DNA of 64,000 nucleotides, from the NCBI GenBank assembly GCA_024235715.1, contig JACKLW010000009.1, positions 1-64,000 on the forward strand, given 5' to 3'. A program made the translations under genes and the position numbers. How positions within the stretch are numbered: position 1 is the first letter of the stretch; each line of letters opens with the position of its first letter. Below are positions 1-8,494 of the stretch, one piece after another. A model generated the notes under the pieces. The model was not told the DNA's origin, did not search any database, and saw only the letters and a program-made list of their open reading frames with translations. This DNA comes from Accumulibacter sp. Lineage in GTDB: Bacteria > Pseudomonadota > Gammaproteobacteria > Burkholderiales > Rhodocyclaceae.

Positions 1-306
1 GGCTGTCCAAAGCGCGGCTGCCAGCCCGCAGGACTCGGGGAAGGCTGTCAGCAGCGTGTGGTGCAGGTGCGCTTCCTCGTCAGCCGGTAGCGTCCGGCCG
101 GAACCCGGTGTGCGACCGCGCGCGCGGATGGCGATGCCTGCCCAGCCGTGGCGAAGGAAAGCGCGATAGGCACTGATGACCGTCGGCGGGCTCAGGCCGA
201 CCTCGGCCTGGATCTGTGGCAGCGTCTTGCCAGCGAGGCGCAATTCAACCGCGCGCCGGCGGCGTTCGTTCAGTTGCTGCAGATTGGCTGACGACCCATC
301 CGGCAC
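1..306 (-). CDS. IS630-family transposase, N-terminal part (cut by window edge)
   Basis: Reading the minus strand from a GTG at 306 gives 102 uninterrupted codons to the window edge. The peptide begins VPDGSSANLQQLNERRRRAV and contains a helix-turn-helix (LAGKTLPQIQAEVGLSPPTV), followed by an Arg-rich linker (RARGRTPGSGR). This order is typical of the N-terminal DNA-binding half of IS630/Tc1-type transposases; the DDE catalytic half lies outside the window. A GAGG ribosome site sits 6 bases before the GTG. The A+T-rich stretch at about 337-362 probably holds the outer end of the element. Family assignment rests on the motif pattern only, and whether the gene is intact cannot be seen. Confidence 0.7.
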   Translation of the reverse strand, partial: MPDGSSANLQQLNERRRRAVELRLAGKTLPQIQAEVGLSPPTVISAYRAFLRHGWAGIAIRARGRTPGSGRTLPADEEAHLHHTLLTAFPESCGLAAALWTA

Positions 307-388
307 GGAGAACCTCAAAAAAGTTTGTGCATGTTAAAGCTTTTATGGACAATACTTTAATCCATCAGCTCGAGAAAGTCATTTCCCA

Positions 389-1177
389 ATGTCAAATGCC
401 TACCCCGCGCCGCTCCTCCTCGAATCGTTGTCAAGGCTGGTTCGCGATGCAGGCGCCGTCGTGATGTCGATCTACTCGACAGATTTCGGCGTCCGCGGCA
501 AGGGCGACAGTTCGCCGGTGACCGAAGCCGACGAGAAGGCAGAGGCGGTGATCCTGGCCGGGCTGGCGGCGTTGACGCCGGATATCCCGGTGGTCGCCGA
601 GGAGGCCGTCGCTGGCGGTACGATTCCCGACGTCGGGGAGCGCTTCTGGCTGGTCGACCCGCTCGATGGGACGAAGGAATTCATCAGCCGCAATGGCGAG
701 TTCACGGTAAATGTCGCGCTCGTGGAGAACGGCGAGCCGGTTCTGGGCGTGGTGCTGGCGCCGGCGCTGGGCGCCTGCGGTCGTCTGTTTTCCGGTGGCC
801 GTTCGCTCGGCGCCATGCTCGAAGACGAAGGCGGGCGCCGGACGATCCGCTGCCGACCGGTGCCCTCAAACGGGCTGACCGTAGTGGCCAGCCGATCGCA
901 CGGCGATGCGGCGGCGCTCGACGCTTTCCTGGCCGGCCGCAAGGTGGCCGCCACCACCAGCGCCGGTTCGTCGTTGAAACTGTGCCTGCTGGCGGCTGGC
1001 GAGGCTGACCTCTATCCGCGCCTGGGCCGGACCATGGAGTGGGACATTGCGGCCGGGCATGCGGTGCTCGCTGCGGCGGGCGGCAGCGTCTGTCGCGTCG
1101 ACGACGGATCGCCACTGCGCTACGGCAAGACTGGTTTCGAAAATCCGCACTTCGTTGCGGCGGGATTGCCCAACTGA
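389..1177 (+). CDS. cysQ: 3'(2'),5'-bisphosphate nucleotidase CysQ
   Basis: A 262-residue inositol-monophosphatase-fold enzyme that removes the 3' phosphate from PAP/PAPS, a by-product of sulfate activation. The metal and substrate motifs are all present: EE at residues 71-72, WLVDPLDGTKEFI at 87-99 and EWDIAAGHA around 217-225. The segment VTEADEKAE near residue 44 is the usual first Li-sensitive phosphatase motif. Length matches the family (about 250-270). The ATG at 389 follows a GAGAAAG stretch about 10 bases upstream. It stands alone between an IS630 fragment and an RTX protease, so no operon partner is visible. The protein is likely cytoplasmic or membrane-associated. Confidence 0.92.
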   Translation: MSNAYPAPLLLESLSRLVRDAGAVVMSIYSTDFGVRGKGDSSPVTEADEKAEAVILAGLAALTPDIPVVAEEAVAGGTIPDVGERFWLVDPLDGTKEFISRNGEFTVNVALVENGEPVLGVVLAPALGACGRLFSGGRSLGAMLEDEGGRRTIRCRPVPSNGLTVVASRSHGDAAALDAFLAGRKVAATTSAGSSLKLCLLAAGEADLYPRLGRTMEWDIAAGHAVLAAAGGSVCRVDDGSPLRYGKTGFENPHFVAAGLPN

Positions 1178-1712
1178 CGTCCTCGGGGCGGATTTCCGAT
1201 TTCCGCCGCTCCCGGGCAGACGTCGATGGCGATCGCTGGCGAGGTGGGACTGGCCGCCGAGAATCAGCGCTTCGGCGGGTGCCGGTCCGTCAGTCGGCGC
1301 GTCGACCACCGCTCGTCGGCGCCGCGGAGTTTGCCGTATTCCCTGAACGCGCTGAACTCGCGCATTGCGCTACCGTTTGAGAGGCCTGTCCCGCCATCCG
1401 CAGCGTCATTCCGGTTGCTGGATTGCGGCGGGCAGCCGGGGCAATCCGATTGCCGTCATCGATATCGCGGGAGGGGCATCGTCGAGTTTCTTTACACTCG
1501 CCCTAAAGTCCTTGGCTCATGTGGCCGTTCTTGATAGAGGGATGCCGGACAAGTGGTTGAGCGAACACGCTCATTTCATGGTGAGTGTGTTTCTGGCGCG
1601 AACTTTGCTTGCCAGGCGGCGACGGTCGTAGGCGCATTTCTTCGAACGAAGATGTCTTCGCTTTGGCGCGGCTGCGCCCGGACTGGTAGGTAACAACCAA
1701 GGATTTCACCCA
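1178..1712. other. Non-coding gap between cysQ and the RTX protease
   Basis: No frame here has codon usage or a peptide resembling a protein; the open frames are Arg/Ser/Pro-rich shadows. A GGCGGA...TCCGCC inverted repeat just after cysQ (about 1188-1206) lacks a T tract. The last 200 bases hold several short palindromes (for example CGAAGATGTCTTCG near 1650) and presumably the promoter and leader of the downstream secreted protease. No strong sigma-70 promoter is evident. Confidence 0.5.
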
Positions 1713-4700
1713 ATGGTTTACAAAGCGCTGTCCCCGACGATGGTTCCCAATGGGACCACTGGCCGTCTGGACGAGCAGTACAAAAGCCCGCTCCTTTCCG
1801 CCTCCGGGTACCTGACGGCATCCAGCCCGGCGCCAGCGGGGGGTGACGTCAGCTTTGCCCGGGACAATCATCTCGGCGCCGCGACCGTCGCCGGTATGAT
1901 CGCTGGAGGCGTCGACTACCGCCATCCGGACTTCCGGGGTAACGATCCGTTCGGACTCGGCGGCGAGGCCGACGACGCCTACGGAACCGACTCGGCCGAG
2001 ATGCCTGGCTTCGTGAAGGAAGCTGGCACTGCCGCGACAGGAAACGCGCCGCCATCCGAGCGCAGCGTCGCTTTCCTTGACGTCCCCGCTGCCGACAGCG
2101 CTGTCGGCGCCCCGCAGACAGCGTACAACGACCCATCGGTGTCGGCATACTGGCACCTGCAGGCGACCATATCCGTGGCCGGGGGAGCCAACGTCGTCAA
2201 TGTCTGGGACGATTACCGTGGCGCTGGCGTGGTCGTCGGCGTGATCGACGATGGCGTCGACTACACGCACCCGGACCTGGCGGCCAACTACGCGTTCGCG
2301 CTCGACTACGATGCGCGCGACCTTGATTTCGACGCCTACCCGAGCGATTCGACCGACAGGCACGGTACGACGGTGGCGGGCGTCATCGCGGCGGCCCTGG
2401 ACAACGGTGAGGGTGGCGCCGGGGTGGCACCCGAGGCGACGCTTGCCGGCTATCGAATCGGTTTCGGCGCCAATGGCAGCTATCAGCAGATCCTGAGTGC
2501 TTTTCAGTGGATGGCGTCGATCGATGTCGCCAACAATAGCTGGAGTTTCGACGGATTCCTGGGCGACAGCTTCCTTGATCCCGGCTTCGCACCGATCGGC
2601 GTGGCGCTGGATACTGCGCTGGCAACGGGGCGGGGCGGGCTGGGCCCTGTCGTGGTCTTCTCCGCTGGCAATGGACGCACAGACGGTCAGGACGTCAATT
2701 ATCACAATATGCAAAACAGTCGGGGCACGATTGCCGTTGCGGCGACCGATAGCGCCGGCAACGTCACCTGGTTTTCGACACCCGGCGCGGCGTTGCTGGT
2801 GGCAGCGCCCGGGCAGAGTCTCCCGACCACGGACCGGGTCGGTGCGCCGGGTTACTCCAGCGGCGACTACGCGACGATGAGCGGCACCTCGTTTTCGGCG
2901 CCGCTGGTCAGCGGTATCGCGGCGCTGATGCTGGACGCGAACCCTGGGCTCGGCTGGCGCGACGTTCAGGAAATTCTCGCCAGCACCGCGGTGCAGACGG
3001 GAAGTCCGGCGAGTTGGGCGTTGAACAGCGCCGATAACTGGAATGGCGGCGCGATGCATGTCAGCCACGACTACGGCTTTGGCCTGGTCGACGCCTACGC
3101 GGCGGCGCGTGTCGCGGAAAGCTGGCGCGGGGTGTCCACCTCGGCGAACGAATCGGTGGCGAGCAGCGGTGTCGTGACGCTCAATTCACCGCTTCCCGAC
3201 GTCGGCAGCCTGTCCAGCACGGTAACGCTGCCGGCGGGCCTGCGAATCGACCATGTCGAGATCGATGTTGCATTGCTGCATTCGAACATCGGCCAGTTGG
3301 AGATCACCCTCGCCAGCCCGGACGGCACGCAAAGTCTCCTGTTCGATACGCCTCCGACATCCCAGGACGATATCTTCTTCACTTTCTCGACCAACCAGGA
3401 CTGGGGCGAAGTGTCCGGTGGCGACTGGACACTGACGGTATCGGACACCCAGGCTGGCGCATCGGGAACGCTGACAGCCTGGGCGCTTCGCGCCTACGGC
3501 GATCCGGTCGGTGATGACACCTATGTCTATACGGAAGAGTTCGGCGCACTGGCCGTGGCCGATCCGGTGCGCTTGTCTCTCTCCGACGCGGGCGGAACGG
3601 ATAGCATCAACACCGCCGCGATCGCTTCGGACACCTTGCTGGACCTGCGGCCAGGGTCTGCCTCGCGGATCGACGGGCAGAGTGTGACGATCTCTGCCGG
3701 CACGCTGGTCGAGAACGCTGACAGCGGTGATGGCGATGACGTGTTGGTGGGCAACGATGCGGCTAATCTGCTGCGTGGGTGGCGTGGCAACGACTACCTC
3801 AATGGTCAGGCGGCGGACGACACCCTGGATGGAGGTGCCGGTGACGACACGCTCGACGGAGGTCAGGGCGCGGACGTGATGAAGGGTGGCCCTGGTAATG
3901 ACCTCTACTACGCTGGCGTGGGCGACATCATTGTTGAAGAGCCCGGTGGCGGAGACAGCGATCTGGTGGCCAGCGATCTAAGCTGGACGCTTTCTGCCAA
4001 TCTCGAGCAGCTATACCTGACCGGCAGCGGCGCAATCAGCGCGACCGGCAACGACTTGGCCAATGTGCTCTACGGCAACGGCAACAGCGCCGCCAATGTA
4101 CTTGCGGGTGGCCCTGGCGATGACATTTACTTTCCTGGTGCGGGCGACACAATTGTCGAAGCGCCCGGTGAGGGTGATCACGACCTGGTGGTCAGCAGTA
4201 TAAGCTGGACGCTTTCTGCCAATGTCGAGCAGCTATACCTGACCGGCAGCGGCGCAATCAGCGCGACCGGCAACGACCTGGCCAATGTGCTCTACGGCAA
4301 CGGCAACAGCGCGGCCAATGTACTTGCGGGTGGCCCTGGCGATGACATCTACTTTCCTGGTGCGGGCGACACCATTGTCGAAGCGCCCGGTGGAGGAGAT
4401 GGTGATCTGGTGGTCAGCGATCTAAGCTGGACGCTTTCTGCCAATGTCGAGCAGCTATACCTGACCGGCGGCGCTGCGATCAGCGCGACCGGCAACGATT
4501 TGCCCAATGTGCTCTACGGCAACGGCAACAGCGCGGCCAATGTCCTTGCGGGTGGGCTCGGCGACGACAGCTATTTCGCGGGCGCGGGCGACTCTGTCGT
4601 CGAAGGGGCAGGCGCCGGCACGGACACCGTCTACACCGACGGCGATCACAGCCTCTCGGCGAACGTCGAGAACCTGTATCTCATTGTGAGCACGGCAGCT

Positions 4701-5117
4701 GTGCTGACTGGCAACGCACTGGACAACACACTGCACGGCAATGCGGGAAACGACACCCTCAACGGTGGTTTGGGCAACGACCTGCTGACCGGAGGTGCGG
4801 GCAACGACGTCATTCGCTTCGACAGTTTGTTCGACGCGCTTACCAACCTCGACACGATCACCGACTTCAGCGTTACCGATGACACCATCGAACTGGAGAA
4901 TGCAATCTTCACTTCACTGATGACGACTGGCCCCTTGGCGGTCGATTCGTTCCGCTTGGGGACTGCCGCGGTCGATGCGGATGACTACGTGATCTACGAC
5001 AGCGGTACCGGAGCCCTCTACTATGATGCGGATGGCAGTGGCACGGGTGCGCCGGCACAGTTCGCCGCCCTCGGCAGTGGGCTGGCCCTGACCAATCTGG
5101 ACTTCCTGGTGACCTGA
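1713..5117 (+). CDS. Secreted subtilisin-like serine protease with P-domain and RTX calcium-binding repeats
   Basis: An 1134-residue modular exoprotease. The S8 subtilase domain (about 165-470) has the triad Asp179 (VIDDGVDYTHPDL), His217 (DRHGTTVAG) and Ser393 (MSGTSFSAP), with an SAGN oxyanion Asn at 320. A proprotein-convertase P-domain follows (about 475-600, GQLEITLASPDGTQ). From about 670 there are RTX nonapeptides (GGxGxDxxx) and a 74-residue unit repeated about three times. There is no N-terminal signal peptide, and the C-terminus has a TITDFSVTDDTIEL segment of the kind seen in type I secretion substrates. Export by a type I system is inferred; no ABC/MFP genes are adjacent. Residues 57-76 (GMIAGGVDYRHPDFRG) look like a degenerate copy of the catalytic Asp block. 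Confidence 0.88.
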   Translation: MVYKALSPTMVPNGTTGRLDEQYKSPLLSASGYLTASSPAPAGGDVSFARDNHLGAATVAGMIAGGVDYRHPDFRGNDPFGLGGEADDAYGTDSAEMPGFVKEAGTAATGNAPPSERSVAFLDVPAADSAVGAPQTAYNDPSVSAYWHLQATISVAGGANVVNVWDDYRGAGVVVGVIDDGVDYTHPDLAANYAFALDYDARDLDFDAYPSDSTDRHGTTVAGVIAAALDNGEGGAGVAPEATLAGYRIGFGANGSYQQILSAFQWMASIDVANNSWSFDGFLGDSFLDPGFAPIGVALDTALATGRGGLGPVVVFSAGNGRTDGQDVNYHNMQNSRGTIAVAATDSAGNVTWFSTPGAALLVAAPGQSLPTTDRVGAPGYSSGDYATMSGTSFSAPLVSGIAALMLDANPGLGWRDVQEILASTAVQTGSPASWALNSADNWNGGAMHVSHDYGFGLVDAYAAARVAESWRGVSTSANESVASSGVVTLNSPLPDVGSLSSTVTLPAGLRIDHVEIDVALLHSNIGQLEITLASPDGTQSLLFDTPPTSQDDIFFTFSTNQDWGEVSGGDWTLTVSDTQAGASGTLTAWALRAYGDPVGDDTYVYTEEFGALAVADPVRLSLSDAGGTDSINTAAIASDTLLDLRPGSASRIDGQSVTISAGTLVENADSGDGDDVLVGNDAANLLRGWRGNDYLNGQAADDTLDGGAGDDTLDGGQGADVMKGGPGNDLYYAGVGDIIVEEPGGGDSDLVASDLSWTLSANLEQLYLTGSGAISATGNDLANVLYGNGNSAANVLAGGPGDDIYFPGAGDTIVEAPGEGDHDLVVSSISWTLSANVEQLYLTGSGAISATGNDLANVLYGNGNSAANVLAGGPGDDIYFPGAGDTIVEAPGGGDGDLVVSDLSWTLSANVEQLYLTGGAAISATGNDLPNVLYGNGNSAANVLAGGLGDDSYFAGAGDSVVEGAGAGTDTVYTDGDHSLSANVENLYLIVSTAAVLTGNALDNTLHGNAGNDTLNGGLGNDLLTGGAGNDVIRFDSLFDALTNLDTITDFSVTDDTIELENAIFTSLMTTGPLAVDSFRLGTAAVDADDYVIYDSGTGALYYDADGSGTGAPAQFAALGSGLALTNLDFLVT
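3885..4600 (+). repeat. 222-bp tandem coding repeats in the RTX region
   Basis: The string CAGCTATACCTGA recurs at 4008, 4230 and 4452, an exact 222-bp (74-codon) spacing, and the flanking sequence is nearly identical between copies. The unit encodes SWTLSANVEQLYLTGSGAIS, then ATGNDLANVLYGNGNSAANV, then a GGPGDD RTX turn. A further diverged copy continues to about 4740. Near-identity at DNA level implies recent unit duplication and makes the copy number prone to recombination. Confidence 0.9.
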
Positions 5118-5212
5118 TCTGGCTTGCTTTGACCGGGACTGTTTTTTTCTGTCCGGCAAGCGTATCGTGTCGGGCCACTGCGGTGAGACGGCGCGCTCAT
5201 GGCGAGCGGGGG

Positions 5213-5291
5213 ATCGCCCGATGAATCGGGCTCTCCTGCAGGGAGGTCCCGGAAGCGACGCTGATCGGCGGGAGCCGGATTCATCGGGCGA
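5213..5291. repeat. REP-like palindromic element, copy 1
   Basis: The left arm TCGCCCGATGAATCGGGCTC (from 5214) and right arm GAGCCGGATTCATCGGGCGA (about 5272-5291) form an imperfect long hairpin. The same left-arm sequence recurs at 8333. It lies in the intergenic gap between the protease and ugd. Just upstream, an imperfect GCTTGC...GCAAGC hairpin with a T-rich loop (about 5122-5162) may contribute to termination of the protease transcript. Confidence 0.75.
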
Positions 5292-5334
5292 AAAGCCTCG
5301 TATTCATTCTTTTCTTTCCAGAGGATCGCTGTAA

Positions 5335-6657
5335 ATGAAGATCACCGTCATCGGCACCGGCTACGTCGGTCTTGTCTCGGGAGCCTGTTTGGCCGACGTC
5401 GGCAACGACGTGCTCTGCCTGGACGTCGACGCCGAGAAGATCCGCATTCTTCACGCCGGCGGCATCCCGATTTTCGAGCCTGGCCTGGAAGCGATGGTGA
5501 AACGCAACGTCGATGCCGGTCGCCTGCGGTTCACGACCGATGTCGAGGAGGCCGTTGCCCATGGTCTGCTGCAGTTCATCGCCGTCGGTACGCCGCCAGA
5601 TGAGGACGGTTCGGCTGACCTGCAGTACGTGGTGGCGGCGGCGCGCAACGTTGGCCGGTTCATGCGCGAATACAAGGTGGTGGTCGACAAGTCGACGGTG
5701 CCGGTGGGTACGGCCGACAAGGTGCACGCGACGATTGCCGAGGAACTCGCCGCCCGGGGTTCGACGACGAACTACAGCGTGGTTTCCAACCCCGAATTCC
5801 TCAAGGAGGGGGCGGCGCTGGAGGACTTCATGAAGCCCGACCGGATCGTCGTCGGCGCGCAGGATCAGCGCGCGATCGAGGTGATGCGCGAACTCTACGC
5901 GCCGTTCCAGCGCAACCGCGACCGCCTGCTGGTGATGGACGTGCGTAGCGCCGAGCTGACGAAGTACGCGGCCAACGCGATGCTGGCGACACGCATCAGT
6001 TTCATGAACGAACTGGCGAATCTCAGCGAACGTCTGGGAGCCGATATCGAGCTGGTGCGTCGGGGGATTGGTTCCGACCCGCGGATCGGCTTTGACTTTC
6101 TCTATCCCGGTGCCGGTTACGGCGGTTCGTGCTTTCCGAAGGACGTGCGGGCGCTGATTCGCACGGCGCATGGCGCGGGCTGCGACCTGAAGGTGCTGCA
6201 GGCGGTGGAAGACGCCAACGATGCGCAGAAGAGCATTCTGACGCAGAAGATCGTCAAGCGGCTCGGCGAGGATCTGTCGGGCAAGACGATTGCGCTCTGG
6301 GGGCTGGCGTTCAAACCGAATACCGACGACATGCGCGAGGCGCCGAGCCGGGTGCTGATCGCCGACCTGCTGGCGCGCGGTGCGCGGGTGCGCGCATACG
6401 ATCCGGTGGCCAGTCATGAGGCGCAGCGGATCTTCGCCGGCGAGGCGGGAATCGACTTTGTCGGCAGGCCGATGGAGGCGCTGCAGGGTGCGGAGGTGCT
6501 GGCCATCGTTACCGAGTGGAAGGAGTTCCGCGCGCCGGATTTCGCGGCGATCAAGGCGGCGTTGAAGACGCCGGCGATTTTTGACGGGCGAAATCTCTAT
6601 GAGCCGGCGGTGCCGCGGCGGGCGGGGCTGGAGTATTTTGCGGTGGGGCGGTTGTAG
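5335..6657 (+). CDS. ugd: UDP-glucose 6-dehydrogenase
   Basis: A 440-residue enzyme that oxidises UDP-glucose twice with NAD+ to give UDP-glucuronate, a precursor for exopolysaccharide and LPS sugars. The N-terminal Rossmann motif is [16 protein letters not shown]; the catalytic cysteine is Cys266 in [20 protein letters not shown] (119-126), NPEFLKEG (152-159) and the C-terminal [11 protein letters not shown] are all conserved. Length matches bacterial Ugd/RkpK. It is cytoplasmic. Two nucleotide-sugar genes with linked functions follow within 6 kb (the 4-epimerase at 8495 and galU at 10861), although toxin-antitoxin and decayed genes intervene. Confidence 0.95.
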   Translation: MKITVIGTGYVGLVSGACLADVGNDVLCLDVDAEKIRILHAGGIPIFEPGLEAMVKRNVDAGRLRFTTDVEEAVAHGLLQFIAVGTPPDEDGSADLQYVVAAARNVGRFMREYKVVVDKSTVPVGTADKVHATIAEELAARGSTTNYSVVSNPEFLKEGAALEDFMKPDRIVVGAQDQRAIEVMRELYAPFQRNRDRLLVMDVRSAELTKYAANAMLATRISFMNELANLSERLGADIELVRRGIGSDPRIGFDFLYPGAGYGGSCFPKDVRALIRTAHGAGCDLKVLQAVEDANDAQKSILTQKIVKRLGEDLSGKTIALWGLAFKPNTDDMREAPSRVLIADLLARGARVRAYDPVASHEAQRIFAGEAGIDFVGRPMEALQGAEVLAIVTEWKEFRAPDFAAIKAALKTPAIFDGRNLYEPAVPRRAGLEYFAVGRL

Positions 6658-6749
6658 CCGGGCGCAGGCTGCGGCGGGCGCCCGCGAACCAGAGGAAGGA
6701 GGACGCTCAACGTCATTCCTCCCGAGGGGCACGGGGCTGTAGCAGCCAG

Positions 6750-7435
6750 TCAGCCGCCAGGTGGAGCTGGATCCCGGCTGGCTGGTAGCGTGCCGTTCCT
6801 GGGCGAATGGAGCGTGATCAGCTGCAAGGTGGCGTCGGGCCAGGCAGTCGCGGCATCCTGGAGCGCACGAACTTCCCGGGCCAGTGTTTCGGGACTGTCG
6901 AGATCGGCGCACAGACCTGAATCAGGGTCTCATTGCCGGTCAGGCTGCGCGCATGGAAGTCGACCTCGAAACCGGCGTGGAATACACACGGAGGAACCGG
7001 AGAGGAAAAGGTCGATGTGTTCGCTGTCCAGCAGTCGCCTGGCAAACCGTTCCCAGTTTGGGACGAGCTGGATTTCGTCGAGGAAGAGGCTGGCCCGGCG
7101 AGCGTCTCGCCAGGTCGGGTTGAGTTGGTAGAATATTTCGACCAGGAGATCGAGGTCTTGGACACGCAGGTCGGCGAGGCGCTCGTCTTCAAGGCTGAAA
7201 TAGAGCAAACCCTCCCATGCCGTGCCGTGCCATGCTCGTGACGATCGGCAAGAATCTGCCAGAGCAGACTGGTCTTGCCGGCCCGGCGCATTCCGATCAC
7301 CGCCGTGGGTTTGCCTTTGACGCTGGGCAACCAGGTATCACGCCGAGTCAGTGTCGGAAGCGCCAAGGCCTGCGAATCAACGATCTTCTGATGAATCACT
7401 GGGCGTATTTGTCCTTCCATGAAGGACAATATCAC
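6750..7435 (-). pseudogene. Decayed AAA (AAA_14/DUF4143-type) ATPase
   Basis: Pieces of one ATPase are spread over different minus-strand frames. The first (start near 7435) has VIGMRRAGKTSLLW, a Walker A. A shift near 7215 leads to LLYFSLEDERLADLRVQDLD and LFLDEIQLVPNWERF, the Walker B-like region, ending at LFLSGSS. The sequence then jumps to GFEVDFHARSLTGNETLIQV, a DUF4143 C-terminal signature, so a large internal segment is missing. A last shift yields DLDSPETLAREVRALQDA and a stop at 6750. At least two frameshifts plus an internal deletion make it non-functional. Intact relatives are about 400 residues. Confidence 0.8.
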
Positions 7436-7606
7436 GTCGATTTGTCTCTCTTAAATAGAGAACTGGAGGGTTTCTTGCGCGCCGGTGGCTTGCAGGGGCT
7501 GTACTCATCTGCCGCGGACGGGGTGGCATCGGCCGATTCGTCGCCGGGACAGGTCTGGGCGTCAAGGCGGCAAGAGCAGTTGGAGTCGCCTTGCTGCTGG
7601 GGGTTT

Positions 7607-7641
7607 CTTACTATAAAGTAAGCCAATGTGAATAAAGTAAG
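7607..7641. promoter_or_regulatory. Probable autoregulatory operator of the AbrB-VapC module
   Basis: The palindrome CTTACTATAAAGTAAG lies at 7607-7622, and its right half (ATAAAGTAAG) is repeated at 7632-7641, 19 bp away. The pair ends ten bases before the likely antitoxin start at 7652. Antitoxins with an AbrB-type domain commonly bind paired repeats in their own promoter; binding here is inferred. Confidence 0.55.
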
Positions 7642-7651
7642 GGGGACGAAT

Positions 7652-7906
7652 GTGGCAACGGCGGTGATGACCAGCAAAGGGCAGGTGACGATTCCGGCGG
7701 ATGTGAGACGACGCATGGGCCTGGACAGTGGCGATCGGGTCGAATTCGTTGAACTGGAGGGCGGTGGGTTCGCAATCAAGCCTGCCGTCGATGATGTGCG
7801 CTCGCTGAAGGGGCTCTTGCGGAAGCCGGGTAGTCCCGTTGCCATTGCGGACATGGACAAGGCGATCCGTGAGGGAGCGGTGCGGGGGCGGGAGCGGGAG
7901 CGGTGA
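7652..7906 (+). CDS. AbrB/MazE-type antitoxin
   Basis: A DNA-binding antitoxin of 84 residues with a swapped-hairpin AbrB domain: VMTSKGQVTIPADVRRRMGL followed by GDRVEFVELEGGGFAI. The C-terminal tail (VRSLKGLLRKPG...MDKAIREGAVRGRERER) is the type that wraps around a VapC toxin. A GTG at 7628 is possible, but the GTG at 7652 has AGGGGG 6 bases upstream and leaves the operator repeats untranslated, so it is preferred. The gene overlaps the toxin by four bases (GTGA), the usual translational coupling. Partner identity is clear; the target promoter is presumed to be its own. Confidence 0.88.
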   Translation: MATAVMTSKGQVTIPADVRRRMGLDSGDRVEFVELEGGGFAIKPAVDDVRSLKGLLRKPGSPVAIADMDKAIREGAVRGRERER

Positions 7907-8298
7907 TCGGTATCGATACCAATGTGCTGGTGCGTTATATCGCTCAGGACGATCCTCGGCAGTCGCCAAAGGCGACGAAACTGATCGAGCAGGTTTGCGA
8001 TTCGGCGACGCCGGGTTTCATCGGGCTGGTGGTGCTCGTGGAACTGGCGTGGGTGTGCGAAAGTTGCTATGGGGCGGCGCGCGTCGAGGTCGTCGAGATC
8101 CTGCGTCGTATCTTGAGTATTCGGCAGTTGATGGTCCAGGAGGCGGAAATCGTGTGGAAGGCGCTGCGCGCGTTTGAAGCCGGGACGGCCGATTTTTCGG
8201 ATTGCCTGATCGAGCGCATGGGGAATGCCGCGGGATGCTCTGCGATGATGACTTTCGACAAGGCAGCTGCTGCTGCGGGCATGGCGCTGCTGCAGTAA
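7903..8298 (+). CDS. vapC: VapC-type PIN-domain toxin (ribonuclease)
   Basis: A 131-residue PIN-domain protein. Acidic metal-site residues are visible in MIGIDTNVLVRYIAQDD (Asp5), LVVLVELAWV (Glu near 47), FSDCLIERM (Asp near 98) and MTFDKAAA (Asp near 117). Family members are Mg2+-dependent endoribonucleases that cleave tRNA or rRNA when free of antitoxin. It starts with GTG overlapping the antitoxin stop. The first base of its frame lies within the antitoxin gene, so the two are one transcript. Confidence 0.9.
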   Translation: MIGIDTNVLVRYIAQDDPRQSPKATKLIEQVCDSATPGFIGLVVLVELAWVCESCYGAARVEVVEILRRILSIRQLMVQEAEIVWKALRAFEAGTADFSDCLIERMGNAAGCSAMMTFDKAAAAAGMALLQ

Positions 8299-8331
8299 TG
8301 GCTGTCGTGAGCTTGCTTTTGGCTGCAGTTT

Positions 8332-8440
8332 GTCGCCCGATGAATCGGGCTCCTACAGGGGGGCGGCGGGTTGCGCCGGGCGCCGCGTTGCCGGTCGTGT
8401 GCTTCGGGATTCCCCGGCAGGAGCCCGACTTGGCGGGCGA
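8332..8440. repeat. REP-like palindromic element, copy 2
   Basis: TCGCCCGATGAATCGGGCTC (8333-8352) and, inverted, GGAGCCCGACTTGGCGGGCG (8420-8439) bracket a G+C-rich core. The left arm is identical to the copy at 5214. It fills the gap between vapC and the epimerase and could fold into a long stem at RNA level. Function unknown. Confidence 0.72.
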
Positions 8441-8494
8441 TGGGCCTCTGCCGTACTGAGGTAGAATCGCGCTCCTGTTTCTCGGGGGGGCCCA

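Noticed and set aside
3885-4600. CRISPR-like array from regular 222-bp spacing
   Set aside because: The repeats are long, adjacent and in frame, and encode RTX protein; there are no short repeats with unique spacers.
5281-6912. A 543-codon minus-strand frame antisense to ugd
   Set aside because: Arg/His/Gln-rich with no domain; shadow of the G+C-rich ugd coding sequence.
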